Shown here: one piece after another, positions 40,001 through 50,935 of the stretch
How the letters are laid out: every line of letters starts with the position of its first letter
Numbering within the stretch: position 1 is the stretch's first letter
Origin: Schizochytrium sp. TIO01
Lineage: Eukaryota; Sar; Bigyra; Thraustochytrida; Thraustochytriidae
Reading direction: 5' to 3'
DNA length: 64,000 nt
NCBI GenBank assembly: GCA_004764695.1
Contig: SMSO01000034.1
Span: 4,720,501-4,784,500 of the forward strand
Translations under genes and position numbers: made by a program
Notes under the pieces: generated by a model
The model's database searches: none
What the model was told of the DNA's origin: nothing
The model's input: the letters and a program-made list of their open reading frames with translations, nothing else

Positions 40001-43000
40001 TTGCCTTCCCACGTCGCGTTCGTGGTGGCCGCCGTGCTTGTGGCCCAGGCTAGAAGTAGCCATTTATGCAAGCATAATGCTAGCCCATCATGTCAATTGA
40101 CATGACGATGTCCAAGTTCCTCTGCCTGTTCATTTCATCGAATTTCTAAAACAAAAGAATTCCAACACACTGACTGGCTGACGACCTTGAGAAGAACAGC
40201 CGAGAGTTCCTGTCGGTGATCGAGCGGGGGATGTCAATCCAGCGTCTAGTCAGGCAAACAGCAGATCGAGCGAGGGCGCGCGCTCGGAATTTCCCCCTGG
40301 CTATGATGTTCACGTTGTGTGAAGGTAGTACATGCAGCCCATAAAGACTCAACAATAGGTGCAACGCATCTCATCTTTCGCAAAGTTCTGTTGCGATTAG
40401 GCACTAGGTACTACTTATCAAGCAAAGAGATTTCAAGCTCGAGATACTTACAGACGAAGTAGATAGCAACTATTTCCTTTAGTCCGCAGCTCAGGTCATT
40501 CTCAAATTGCAATTTCGCTTTATACTTTTTTCTTAAAAGGACAAATATGGGGATTTGATAAAATGTTGTGCACTTTTTCTTTTTCTTTCTCTTTTGAAAT
40601 AAAAAGCAAAAGGCAGGAGAAATTACTATTTGATTTGTGCAACCAATCGCAAGACTCACTACAGCCCGAGATACATCGGTGTGAGGGCTAAGCAACGCCT
40701 ACAAATGAGGCGGGTCAGAATTGGTTTGAAGGGAATTTTAATCACCAGCAGTTAGTAATTACAATTTGAGAGTCTGCTTGGGGATCTGCTCGCAGATGAA
40801 AATTGGTTGTTCGAGATGCTAGCTTCCAATGAAAGGTCGAGTTTGCATGATGTGCCCTTCTCCCACTAGCCAGCTGCTTTGGTAGCGAGGAGTTGACATG
40901 ATACCGGTCGTTGGGATTCTACTTCGCGCAGAACCTTGTGCTCTTGGGTGGCATATTTAGGAATTGCACCAGGCTGCTAAGCCAGAAAGTACCAAGCTAA
41001 GAAAAAGTCGCGTGCGCCAGTTTTTTTTTTTTGCTTTTGAAGGTATATATTATGCTAGCAGCGCTAGTATTCAACGTTTGTGAACCTTGGAGGACCTGGG
41101 AGCCGGTCCTGACATCCCGGTTAAGAATGGGTGAACAATGTTACGGAAGTGAAGCAAGGCCATTGAACGCTCAAACTGTTGTAAGAAATTGAAGGAAATG
41201 AAACAAATAATAGTACAACTCAATAGCCTTTTGACGATGGGTTATTTGGGGAAATCCGGGTACGAGGTCTACACGAGCAGTGCAATATCGCTCTCTATCC
41301 CAGGCTCGAAAATAAAATTAGTATATGCATGGAATATAAGATTTTACTATTAGGTGGTACCAGAGTTTCAGAAAAGGAGAGAATGCCGATAATATCAAAC
41401 TTGCTACTAAAGTCGCTCACGTGAGAATATCCACAATCACAACCAAACGGTATCGCAGGTCGTGTAGTCACAGGAACTACATGGACTCCCGCTTCGTGGA
41501 ATGCAATGGAGGCCCCATGCGTTTTTTTATTCTTCCAGAATTTATATCCATCGACATTATTTTAGCAAATATCTACAGGCGCAGGAGACTGCTTATGGTT
41601 CTGCCAATTCTCTTTTGTGTAGCACATTCATATAGTTGGCACCTGGTCGCTATTACTTGGGAAATCAGCTTCCTCGACTAAGTTATGCGAAGCAAGAACC
41701 ATATCTTCTCTACAACGGCTTCAATCTTCGGATCTTATAGGTTTAGAATACTACTTTCCACTTTAGCTAAGTTCTTTGTCCAGGCCGAAATCCCTGCTTT
41801 GTGTTGAATAGGTCAGGTAGACTCGAAGTGTTCCGTATTTATAGCAGCCTTCGATGAAGCAATCAAAAGAACTTGAAGAAGACACGGAGGAGGATGCTAA
41901 AGGCTAAAGGAGAATTTTCTTTTGGTTTTGTACAAGTCGAGGTTGCCTTTGTCTTGCTTCATCAATTTTGCTGCTTCAAAAGTCTAACTAGAGGAATCAC
42001 AGATCATAATATGAATAAGAACCCAGTCTACTGTCTTTCTTACAATGGAAGTTTGGTGCGTTCTAGTAGACAGACAGACACCAAAACCCAATTTGTCAAA
42101 ACGAGGAAGCCATTTCTAGATTTGAAACACAGTTGGAAGTAAGATATGTATAGTACTCTCATTCGGGGCTGACGGCTGTTTCTCTTGTGGAGAATCAATG
42201 TCTGGGTTTTGATCATAACCACGATCGCCCGATCCTCCATTGTTGTATTTGTAGCTGTTATTGTTGGTGTTGGTGCTGGTGCTGGTGCTGGTGATGCTTA
42301 CTGCTGATATTCTTGAAGGTCACTCCCAGCGTTTTTCATGAAAATGTAAATATATTTTCCCCAATCAGTTCAGATAATCTTCAATTCTGTGCTGGTTCTG
42401 CCACGGAAAGGGGGACTGGTGGCTTTTTTATTCGATTAACATCTAGAATATGCTGGAAAATCCGGTGAATGCTTCAAGTTGAATCATAGAATTGCACTGA
42501 AAAAGGGATAAATTTGCACATTCCCAATCTTCTTGTGTGCGTGAATATAATACTTAATGTAACAGCACAATAAAGTTTGAAAGAAATAGAAATTCAGTAA
42601 ATGGGGAAGCCATAGTATATCTCACCTGCAGAAACATTCATGCTTGTAGACCTAAGTCTATCTCTGTCCAGCTCTAGAAGTTGAGATGTGTAAATTATTT
42701 TCTTAATTGATCGACTTCAAAAATGCTCAGAAAGTATCTCATCAATAATACGTATAAAGAAATCGAGTAAATTTCACTTGTTTCATTTTAATTTTGTCAG
42801 GATATATTTCACACAGAGTCTCTTTGAAATCACAATTCTCAATGCCAATCCTAGCTACCAGCATAGGTAGGTTATCATTACCCAAATATTTGACAGGAAT
42901 AAATTGCTATGAAGAACTCTAGATGTCGTAGATAGTAGATAGTTAATCGGCACTACTCATAGTAGTACTCACGGAAAAAGAAAAAGATGCCATTTGCTAC

Positions 43001-43413
43001 CTAGGCTAGAAGTAGACTAAGCTCTACCTACCTGCAACACAAGACTTCCAGTTTTGATAAATCAACAAGAAAATGCAGAATTGGGTACCTCTCAGTATCC
43101 TATGCAAAACCATGAAAACCGTAGCACAATTGCCAGCATGATCGTGGGTGCTAGGTCGCATTTAATATAACCGTAATGCAACCTCAAATGAAAAGTATGA
43201 TGCTGGACACCACGGGCATAGATGATCAACTCAAAAGGTTCAAAAGGGTTCCCCATAAGGCTATTAGGATTTACAATAACACCATTTGCGCTCTCGGGCG
43301 TCCTCGTTTTCACCTATTCCTTATCAACTCGTCAAGGCAATCAGATCGATTCATCAATTCCCCTTTCTCAGCGCCGTGGAGCGTGGAACGCAGTGGTTAA
43401 ATATATAAAGATC
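37049..43413. other. Longest gene-poor stretch in the window
   Basis: 6.4 kb. The left 0.3 kb should hold the myosin promoter. A GC-richer patch at 37.8-38.2 kb has open frames on both strands but no motif. Short frames such as 38752-38940 (plus), 39487-39675 (minus), 40146-40364 (minus) and 41421-41681 (plus) begin with TTG or GTG or lack any recognisable feature. Microsatellite-like CTAG, AGTAGT and GGTGCT runs are scattered. The right end is the leader of the NUDIX gene. Confidence 0.5.
42263..42298. repeat. GGTGCT-type hexanucleotide repeat
   Basis: About six tandem units of GGTGCT with variants (GGTGTT, GGTGAT). Simple repeat in spacer DNA. Confidence 0.8.
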
Positions 43414-44220
43414 ATGAGCGACTCTTCGAAACGCCCAAGTCTTATTGACAAACTTGGCTCAATGAAGCAGTCCGTACGGCTTCGTGGACTGCGGAAAGGA
43501 TTGCACCATCACAGCAGTGATCAGCACGTGCAACTTGAAAAGGACGCAGCCAAAGAAGACGACGACTGCAAAGTAGCGGAGAGCGAAGATGAAGCGGACG
43601 ATAATTTCGATAATAGGACTGTGGCGAAGGTAACTCATGAAGTAGCCTCGCAGCCAAAGGGATTTCGTTGGCTTCAATTAAAGAAGACCTATTTTATTGA
43701 TGAAAATGGTGTGGACCGTGAATGGGAGACAGCAGAGCGAGTCACTCGAAAGTCAGGCATCCCTGATGCAGTCTTTATTATTGCATTTCTCGACCGTGGA
43801 AGGGATGAAGAAGAGCTTCTTTTGGTCTCACAATTTCGTCCTTGCGTGGATAGTTATGTGCTGGAGTTTCCCGCTGGTCTTGTGGACGAAGGAGAAACTG
43901 CAGAAGAAGCAGCGCTTCGTGAGTTAAGGGAAGAGACAGGATACATTGGGTCTAATCCGCAGGCAACACCCATTGTACCTGCAGATGCTGGAATGACAAA
44001 TTCCATGCTTCAGTTTGTGCAGGTCCACGTAGACATGTCTCTACCGGAAAATAAACGCCCAAAACAAGAACTCGAAGAAACTGAATCTATTCAAACGCAC
44101 TATGTGCCTCGGAGCGAGTTACGTGAAGTGATTAATAACCCGCGCCTTCTCCGCCCGGGCAAAAAGATCGTCGTGGACGTTCGCCTTTTTATGTTTCTTT
44201 TTGGTCTAACTAACCATTAA
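43414..44220 (+). CDS. NUDIX hydrolase, ADP-ribose/ADP-sugar pyrophosphatase-like
   Basis: 268 residues from the ATG at 43414. The Nudix box (G-x5-E-x7-RE-U-x-EE-x-G-U) is complete: GLVDEGETAEEAALREL, then REETGY, at about residue 155. The preceding DREWETAERVTRK and VSQFRPCVDSYVLEFPAGL match the ADP-ribose pyrophosphatase (NUDT5/ADPRase) branch, which cleaves ADP-sugars to AMP and sugar phosphate. An N-terminal tail of about 95 residues is charged and probably disordered. The same frame is open from an ATG at 43222, which would add 64 residues with a hydrophobic segment (RLLGFTITPFALSGVLVFTY) able to act as a signal anchor. A TATA-like run (about 43397-43410) sits directly before the 43414 ATG, so the start is uncertain. 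Confidence 0.88.
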   Translation: MSDSSKRPSLIDKLGSMKQSVRLRGLRKGLHHHSSDQHVQLEKDAAKEDDDCKVAESEDEADDNFDNRTVAKVTHEVASQPKGFRWLQLKKTYFIDENGVDREWETAERVTRKSGIPDAVFIIAFLDRGRDEEELLLVSQFRPCVDSYVLEFPAGLVDEGETAEEAALRELREETGYIGSNPQATPIVPADAGMTNSMLQFVQVHVDMSLPENKRPKQELEETESIQTHYVPRSELREVINNPRLLRPGKKIVVDVRLFMFLFGLTNH

Positions 44221-47200
44221 TAAGTTTAAAGCAAGCTCAAAACAACGTTTGAGCCAAGATCATGTTGACCATCAAGCATCCACTTTAGGAAAAAAAATCA
44301 ACTTTTAATTAATATTTTTGCAAAGTCTTTAGGTGCATTGCTTCGCAAGATTAACCAATTATTTGCCTCGTGTAAGGTAATAAGAGTATATCTAAATCTT
44401 CCCATTACCTGAACCTTTGCAAACTTATTCTATCTGTAAATTCGCTCATGTTTCTCCAAACTGAAGGAAATCTCACGAAGATTGATTAGAAAGTTTGGGG
44501 AACGGAGTACTATATCTTTCCGCAAAACTTGGTCTTGCTACCTTTTTCGAGCTTGAAAGTTAAATCCTAAGTCATGATTCAGCATAGGTGAACAGTTCTT
44601 GGCAACACTTAAAACCATTGTTCGTAATTATTGAAGATTAGCTTGTGAAGTGGAGCATGCAGATCTAGTTGGACAACTTTGTGAACTCAGATCAAAGAAA
44701 AAAATAGCATTTAGGTTAATGGGATTTTTCTAGATGCAGGCAGAATATATGGTTCGTGTCGGCCGAAGGGTCTGGCCAGCTTAGGTTAGGTTTGGGTAAG
44801 CCGCCTAACTGGAGATGACTTCAATAACATTAGATCTACTCAGGGTTATATAGTAGTTGTCGTATATTTGAAATGCATAGACTGTAAAGACTTGCTCGCA
44901 TTGCGACCCAACTGGGCGGAAAGACATTTTTTTGTACCTAGCACGAGGCAACCACGAGTTGGAAGCTTACTTGCACGAAGTCATTTTGTTGTTGTTAAAG
45001 GTTGCTTTCCCTGTTTAGCAGCTTTTGTAGTCTCTCTGGATGGGTTGCGCAAATACCAGCACATTTCATGGAACACGCTCTGCTTAATTAGATTGTTTGC
45101 TATCATAATGAGAAAGGCGCGCCTACCTGAAAGACCGTGACGAAAGATTTTGTGCCCCCAAGTATTTTGCGCAAATAGTAAGTAAAATGAAAGAATTAAT
45201 TTGCTGCTTTGCCTTAAGAGAAATAAAAACTACCTACTTGTAGGCAGGTAGGTAAGTACCTTGAACTGCAAATGAGCATCGCTGGTCCAAGCGCAATTTA
45301 AAGCAAACAAGTTTTTTGTGTCATTAAAAAGCAACTCCTGAGCACGCGCTTAGATGCTCGCACGACTGAGGCTGCGCAATATCCGTTTGAGCACAAAATT
45401 ATGCCAGTACTAGCATTTTCTCTTGGAAAAGAAGATTTTAATTGGAGTATTATTGGTTGGTTCATGGGCCACAAACTAAACCCATTACCATTCTCCACAC
45501 GAACTCTTGAGCAGCCTGGATGTGTTCCTGCATCCCAATCTGCGATACACCGCTTTATGAAGCATTTTCGAGAAGTACCTTAAGCAAAACCTTTGGCGGC
45601 CTCCTTTACGTTTGAGTGTTTTTTTTTTTAAATTCTGCCTTCCCTGTGCCTTCGATGCACGTTCTTCTTTCTTATTGATATGTACATTTAATTCAGCTTC
45701 CAAGTGCGGCGCCTTTGGTTCCTGTCGCATCTGCGGGTTTGTTGGCCATATATTGTTCGATCTGCCTATCAAAAGTTTCTATAGGTATCTACGACTACCT
45801 GCTTCCTGCCTGGGTATTGTGGCATGTATGTAGCAGGTGATCGTGTGTCTCTTCAAATCGTAAAGAAACAGTTGTTGCGCCAAGCCCGACCTTAATTATT
45901 AGACTCAAATTCGATTACTTATAAAAAGAATCGGTCATTTCCGAATTCTTAAAATTTAAAATAAAACTTGAAATAAAATAATACATTATAAAAATAAATT
46001 ATCACGACTTGCTATTAGAGTTGTAATAGCAGTTCCTTCCATCTCGTTTGCTGTCCTTTAGTCTACCAGTCGCGATGGAAAAGCGGCCTCGCTGATCGTT
46101 TGATGGCAGCTTCTCCAGAGATATTGCTTCACCTAAATTCCGTCTCCACCGGTTTCCTTTTCTTATTGGTGCATTTCAATCACAAGAAATGAATCGGAAC
46201 AATCCCTAGTTTTTCTTCTCAAAGGTATTCCTCGTAAAAGAGGAGCCGGGTCGCCACGATGAAACGCGTCTGTCTGCTGCAAGCAGAAAGCGTTCCTGGT
46301 GCATGGGAGCCTCATGACAAGCTCTGCTTATTATTTTCATGTCATTGTCCTTTCTTTTCTTGCATTGTTTTGTTGTTACTGTCAATGATACCTTTCAGTA
46401 GTAGTAGTGTATGCACCATAAGCTTCCGAGGAGCGTTCCAGAGGTCCCAAGCACGCAAAGCACAGTCGCGTTCGTAGTTTCGACCGCCGAATATTGCTAC
46501 AATATCCGAGTCAGGGATACCAGTGGTTTATTCTGTGATCTAGTTCACTGGTTTGTGAGGTAGTGGTCCATGCAGAAATTCAAGTCTTGACAAGACTTGA
46601 ATTGCCGTGAATCTCAGCACCATACCGCGCGTGGCGATGAGGAACAAAACGATCGCGAGACTCCGATTGTTACGTTGGTGCTCTTTGAACGATGATGGGT
46701 CGCTGATATTACCTATTTCTGACTCTGGGACACCAGAAGTACAGTGAGATACGCTATTTCTTGTGACCCAATTCAGGACCCAGGGTGGCAGTAGTAGTAC
46801 CTAGTACGGATGCACAGGTGTAATGCGTTGCGCAAAGGTATTCTCGCAACTAAAAAAGAAAAAAACAAAAACCGAGCTAACCTAACTCCCGTGCGCAACC
46901 CAGCCGATGAATTTTCCAGTGCTGCGCACGAGTCGAGTGTGTTAGGACAGATAGGAAAACCTCTGTCATAATCTCAAGTAGAAGAAGTAGTGTCGGTGGA
47001 GGCCGACCTTGAGTGAGAACTTAATCTTTCCACATGCATTTTTTCTCTCGCATCCCTCACAAAGTAACTAGTAGTATGCAAGAGAATTGCTTCGGTATTA
47101 ATGCATTCCGAAAAGAAAACCCAAGGCACAAATCAGGAATTCTTCTGTGTTTTAGATTTTATCATAAGTAATCCCAATGGCCACCATTCAAGGTTTGAAA

Positions 47201-47414
47201 CAAGTAGGAAACTATCTCCAAATGGAAATCATGCAAGCAAGAAATTCAGGAGTCAAAGCAAATCCCAAACACAACTCGGAAGATAATTCAGAACTAACGC
47301 AAGGGGATTCAGCCTCGTTGTGCATCAAGTTCAGTCTGGAAGGATTTGAATACCAAGCAAGAGTGTAACAAGGTTCTTACAAGTAAAGTTCAAGCGAAGG
47401 TGCTTGCTAGCAAG
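44221..47414. other. Spacer with a strong hairpin
   Basis: 3.2 kb. Short frames without motif on both strands (for example 45298-45498 and 45485-45772 minus, 46259-46477 plus). A near-perfect palindrome is at 46577-46603 and a GTAG/CTAC inverted motif at about 45230-45260. A 63-codon frame at 47177-47368 precedes the OPT start and might be an upstream reading frame or a 5' exon, but there is no splice evidence. Confidence 0.5.
46577..46603. repeat. 27-bp perfect palindrome
   Basis: AATTCAAGTCTTG, one central A, then CAAGACTTGAATT: 13-bp perfect arms. As RNA it would fold into a hairpin only with a few central pairs opened; as DNA it is a symmetric binding-site or cruciform candidate. No gene within 0.8 kb. 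Confidence 0.75.
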
Positions 47415-49481
47415 ATGACACCATCCCAATTCGTCCCATATGTGACGCACAATAATTTCAAGGAGATCACGTTGCGTGGTACAATTCTCTCGATTGTCCT
47501 CGCAGTGGTTCTTGGTGCCGCCAATGTGTACCTAGGTTTGCTCGTGGGCCTGACTGTGAGTGCCTCGATCCCGGCCTCTGTTATGTCCATGGCTGCCCTG
47601 CGTTGCTTCAAAGACTCCAACATCTTGGAGAACAACATTGTACAGACAGCAGCTTCTGCCGGTGAAGCCTTGGCAGCAGCGGCTATTTTCACGCTTCCTG
47701 GTCTTGTGATTATGAATACTGAACGTGACCTTGGAAACCCAACTTTCCAAGGCGTGCAAGGATGGGACACCTTTCTTGGCAGTAATTATGCTTACGTGAC
47801 CTTTTTGACCTTTTTTGGTGGTTGCCTAGGCATCGCCTACAGTATCCCTCTGCGCCGCGCTCTGCTCATCGAGATTGAACCTCCTTTAAAGTTCCCTGAA
47901 GGTGTTGCAACGGCCCAGGTCCTGCGCTCAGGTGAAAAAGGGGGCAAAGCAGTTTACGCCGTCGGTGCTGGTACCTTGCTCGGTACCACCACCAAGTTAT
48001 TCGAAACACTCGGCTTGTACTCTCCAACCCTTGGTGTAGGCTGGCTTTACAAGAACATGTACCCATCCTACATTGGTCTCAACGTTTCTTCTGCTCTCTT
48101 TGGCGTGGGATACATCGTTGGACCAAATGTGGGAATTGTCCTCTTCCTTGGTAGCATGTGCCAATACCTTATTATGATTCCCATCTCAGCAGTCATTAAT
48201 AACCGCTGGAGTGAGAGTGAGTGGGATGTCAGCTCGAATGGCGAATTTAATGGAGAGAACGTTGCAGGAGCCGAATTTGGCGAAGCACGTTATGCAGGAA
48301 TCGGTCTCATGGTTATTGGAGGAATTTGGAGTTTGATCAATCTTCGGGCTGCATTGGTCACAAGTGTCAAGTTTGGTATTCGCCAGCTCCGTGGCAAGCA
48401 ATCTGATGCTAATCAAGTGTCTAACAACGACGGTCTGCCGGCTCGGCTCGATCAGGATTTTCCGTTCAAGCTCACGCTTGCAATCATTGGAGGAACCATC
48501 ATTCCACTCTACATTCTCTTTTCTGCTTTTAGCGATAGCTGGGCTCGCTGTCTGCTCATGGCTGTGGTCGTATCGGTTCTTTCTTTCCTCTTTGCCTCAG
48601 TTGCGGCATACATGGCTGGTTTGGTGGGGTCTTCAAACAACCCGGTATCTGGTGTAACAATATCATCGTCCCTTGTAATCTCTGCACTCATTCTCGGCCT
48701 ATGGGGTGCTGATGACCCTATTGGGCCTCCCACCGCTGTCATCATGTGCTGCGCTGTAGCATCAGCGTGTGCTATCAGCGGTGACAACATGCAAGACCTT
48801 AAGGCCGGTTACCTTCTTGGCGCGACGCCTTGGAAGCAGGAGTTGGCAATGATTCTCGGTGTTACGGTGACATCGGTTGTGATTGCGCCCATTCTAGAAC
48901 TTCTTAACGCTGCTTATACTCTTGGTGTGGGCCTTGAGGCGCCTCAGGCTAGCATTATTGCTACAATCCCTGTGGGCATCATCAACGGCACTCTTCCATG
49001 GGCGTACATTGGCGTTGGCGCTGCACTTGGTGCTGTCATCATTGTGATTGACAAGCTACTTGAACGCAAAGGATGCAGTTTTCGCCTACCTGTACTTGCT
49101 TTTGCTGTTGCCTTTTATCTGCCCTGTGCATACCTTGTTCCCATTTTTCTCGGGAGCATGCTACATTTCCTCGCAGGTACAACACCAGATGATAATGCTT
49201 CTGAGGGTGTTTTGTACTGTGCAGGCCTTGTAGCCGGTGATGCACTTTTTGGCATCATCTCTGCCATCCCCATTGTTGCTAGTTCGGACGGAAACATTAT
49301 GCGCGTAGTTGGCTACGAAAAATCCTGGCCTGCACTATTTCCATTGGTGGCAATTCTCACCTCCATTACCCTAATGGCAAAATACAGTCCATTCACAGGT
49401 TCCGACTCTTTGGATAATGTTAATGAGAAGGCGCAGCAGCCCGAATCTGTCAATCCCGAAGATCGCGAAGTGGGCATTTAA
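47415..49481 (+). CDS. OPT-family oligopeptide/metal-chelate transporter
   Basis: 688 residues starting at the ATG at 47415 (A at -3); the frame extends upstream only to a TTG. The protein has about 15 predicted hydrophobic spans. Conserved OPT marks are ITLRGTILSIVLAVVLGAAN then YLGLLVGLTVSASIPASV near the N terminus, NIVQTAASAGEALAAAAIF, the FPEGVATAQVLRSGEKGG block and GDNMQDLKAGYLLGATPWKQ near residue 480. This pattern is that of the bacterial/archaeal and protist branch of OPT rather than fungal peptide transporters. It is expected to be a proton-coupled importer at the plasma or vacuolar membrane for peptides, glutathione-like thiols or metal chelates; the substrate cannot be read from the sequence. 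The C-terminal tail is acidic and cytosolic. It is tail to tail with the zinc-knuckle gene. Confidence 0.93.
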   Translation: MTPSQFVPYVTHNNFKEITLRGTILSIVLAVVLGAANVYLGLLVGLTVSASIPASVMSMAALRCFKDSNILENNIVQTAASAGEALAAAAIFTLPGLVIMNTERDLGNPTFQGVQGWDTFLGSNYAYVTFLTFFGGCLGIAYSIPLRRALLIEIEPPLKFPEGVATAQVLRSGEKGGKAVYAVGAGTLLGTTTKLFETLGLYSPTLGVGWLYKNMYPSYIGLNVSSALFGVGYIVGPNVGIVLFLGSMCQYLIMIPISAVINNRWSESEWDVSSNGEFNGENVAGAEFGEARYAGIGLMVIGGIWSLINLRAALVTSVKFGIRQLRGKQSDANQVSNNDGLPARLDQDFPFKLTLAIIGGTIIPLYILFSAFSDSWARCLLMAVVVSVLSFLFASVAAYMAGLVGSSNNPVSGVTISSSLVISALILGLWGADDPIGPPTAVIMCCAVASACAISGDNMQDLKAGYLLGATPWKQELAMILGVTVTSVVIAPILELLNAAYTLGVGLEAPQASIIATIPVGIINGTLPWAYIGVGAALGAVIIVIDKLLERKGCSFRLPVLAFAVAFYLPCAYLVPIFLGSMLHFLAGTTPDDNASEGVLYCAGLVAGDALFGIISAIPIVASSDGNIMRVVGYEKSWPALFPLVAILTSITLMAKYSPFTGSDSLDNVNEKAQQPESVNPEDREVGI

Positions 49482-50245
49482 GAGCGAATCTCTAAAGACT
49501 CTCACAACACTTCAGTGGCGTTGTTGAAATATTTAAAGATAAGTATAAACCAAAATTTGCGCAATGAGATGAGAAGTTCAGTCCTATTTCATTCTGTTTG
49601 AGAGTGGACCACGATGTACAATGCAACGGCGTAGACACAGGCAACATGAGAAGTTTGACTGCGAAATTGAAACAATTTTAAATTTCAAAAAAAAGTTTCA
49701 GCACAGATCTTCGTAAGCGAGATAGAGAGAATTAAAGAATAGAAGAGTACATACCAAAACCCATATCCAGCTTTCAATAGTGAGTTCAACATCAATACAA
49801 TATGAAAAGACAGTATATCTCCACCCAGCTAAAATGGCTCCAAAGAGATTTGGACGATCCTTGAGAGAGAACGGCACCTTACGATCACCTTGACTAGCAT
49901 TTAAGACGTCTTGTTTTGGTTAAAGGAATAAATCCATTTGAAAAATGGGATGAAAATAGAGTTGTGACAATATGCACATTTATGTGCCACCTGTCAGTGA
50001 TTATATGTTGTTGTTTTTCTTGATTCTTTTGTTTGTTTAATAATCTGATGCAGTACTTTGCACGTTGTTGATACCATTTGGGTAGTTTCGCACATTGAAG
50101 TACCGTATCACTAGGCATGCGTGTTCTTGACGATTGTTGATAAGTTTGCATCGCTGCAAAAGACGCACAATAGAGGTCGGAGGAGGAGGGCAGCTCAAAC
50201 CATAAGAAATTTTGATTTCGCTGTACCACGACTCTCCATTAAAAT
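49482..50245. other. Spacer between convergent genes
   Basis: 764 bp with both 3' ends. A minus-strand frame at 49894-50229 lacks any motif. No gene called. Confidence 0.55.
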
Positions 50246-50935
50246 TTAGTTGGCCAGCTGAAGGCATGCTGCCTGAATATGACCCACGCGGTGGCAGTTG
50301 TTGCACTCCTTCTCACGGAACTTGCAGTCTGCCTTGAGGTGTTCCGAAGATCCACAGGCACGACAGGCCGGCGCCGTTTGTCTGCACATAGCCCGCATAT
50401 GGCCGGTTTGAAAGCAGTTGGAGCAGCGCTTGTCCTTGCTCGGGCAATCAGCTTTCTTGTGGTCTCCTCCGCACGCAAAGCATGCCTTCGGGCACTTTGC
50501 TCTCAGGTGACCTGTCTCGCCACAAACACGGCATTCCTTATCCTTGTGCGGACAATCTGCCTTGACATGTGCTCCTCCACAAGCCCTGCACGAGACACCG
50601 TTGTCTTGCGACTTGGGCTTGTTAGACGTAGCTTTACCAGCTCCAAGAGGTCCAGAAGCCTCACGACGAGTTTTACGAGCGCTTCCACGCTTGCTGGGGC
50701 CTGAAGCCACGCCACTTGTGGCTTTCTTCTGCGACGGAACTTGAGCTTGAGGCTTCTTTTGGGAAGGTTTCTGTTTCTGCGAGGCAGTCTGCTTCTGCGG
50801 AGTCTTGGAAGACTTCTGGGCCTCGCGAGATTGTTGTTGCTGCTGCTTCTTCGCAGCAAGCTCTTTCTTTTCCTCGTCACGACGGAGCTTAGCAAGCTCG
50901 TCAAGAGACATGTCCAGTTTGGAGGCGAGCGACAT
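50246..50935 (-). CDS. Six-zinc-knuckle RNA-binding protein with UAP56-binding-like motif
   Basis: 229 residues. Residues about 4-20 (ASKLDMSLDELAKLRRDE) closely match the UAP56-binding motif of mRNA export adaptors such as ALYREF and UIF (consensus D-x-S-L-D-[DE]-[IL]). A Lys/Gln/Ser-rich basic linker follows (about 25-110). The C-terminal half holds six CCHC zinc knuckles: CRACGGAHVKADC, CRVCGETGHLRAKC, CFACGGDHKKADC, CSNCFQTGHMRAMC, CRACGSSEHLKADC and CNNCHRVGHIQAAC. Knuckles alternate between C-x2-C-x3-H-x4-C and C-x2-C-x4-H-x4-C. Multi-knuckle proteins bind single-stranded RNA or DNA (CNBP, Air1/Air2). I infer a nuclear RNA-binding protein linked to export or processing; the UAP56 link rests on motif resemblance. 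The start ATG at 50935 has A at -3. Confidence 0.85.
   Translation of the reverse strand: MSLASKLDMSLDELAKLRRDEEKKELAAKKQQQQQSREAQKSSKTPQKQTASQKQKPSQKKPQAQVPSQKKATSGVASGPSKRGSARKTRREASGPLGAGKATSNKPKSQDNGVSCRACGGAHVKADCPHKDKECRVCGETGHLRAKCPKACFACGGDHKKADCPSKDKRCSNCFQTGHMRAMCRQTAPACRACGSSEHLKADCKFREKECNNCHRVGHIQAACLQLAN

Noticed and set aside
40160-40345. Plus-strand frame encoding an Arg-rich helix-like peptide
   Set aside because: No start codon at its head, no splice signals and no homologue recognised.
47346-47414. Longer N terminus for the OPT transporter
   Set aside because: It opens with TTG; the ATG at 47415 is in good context directly before the conserved region.
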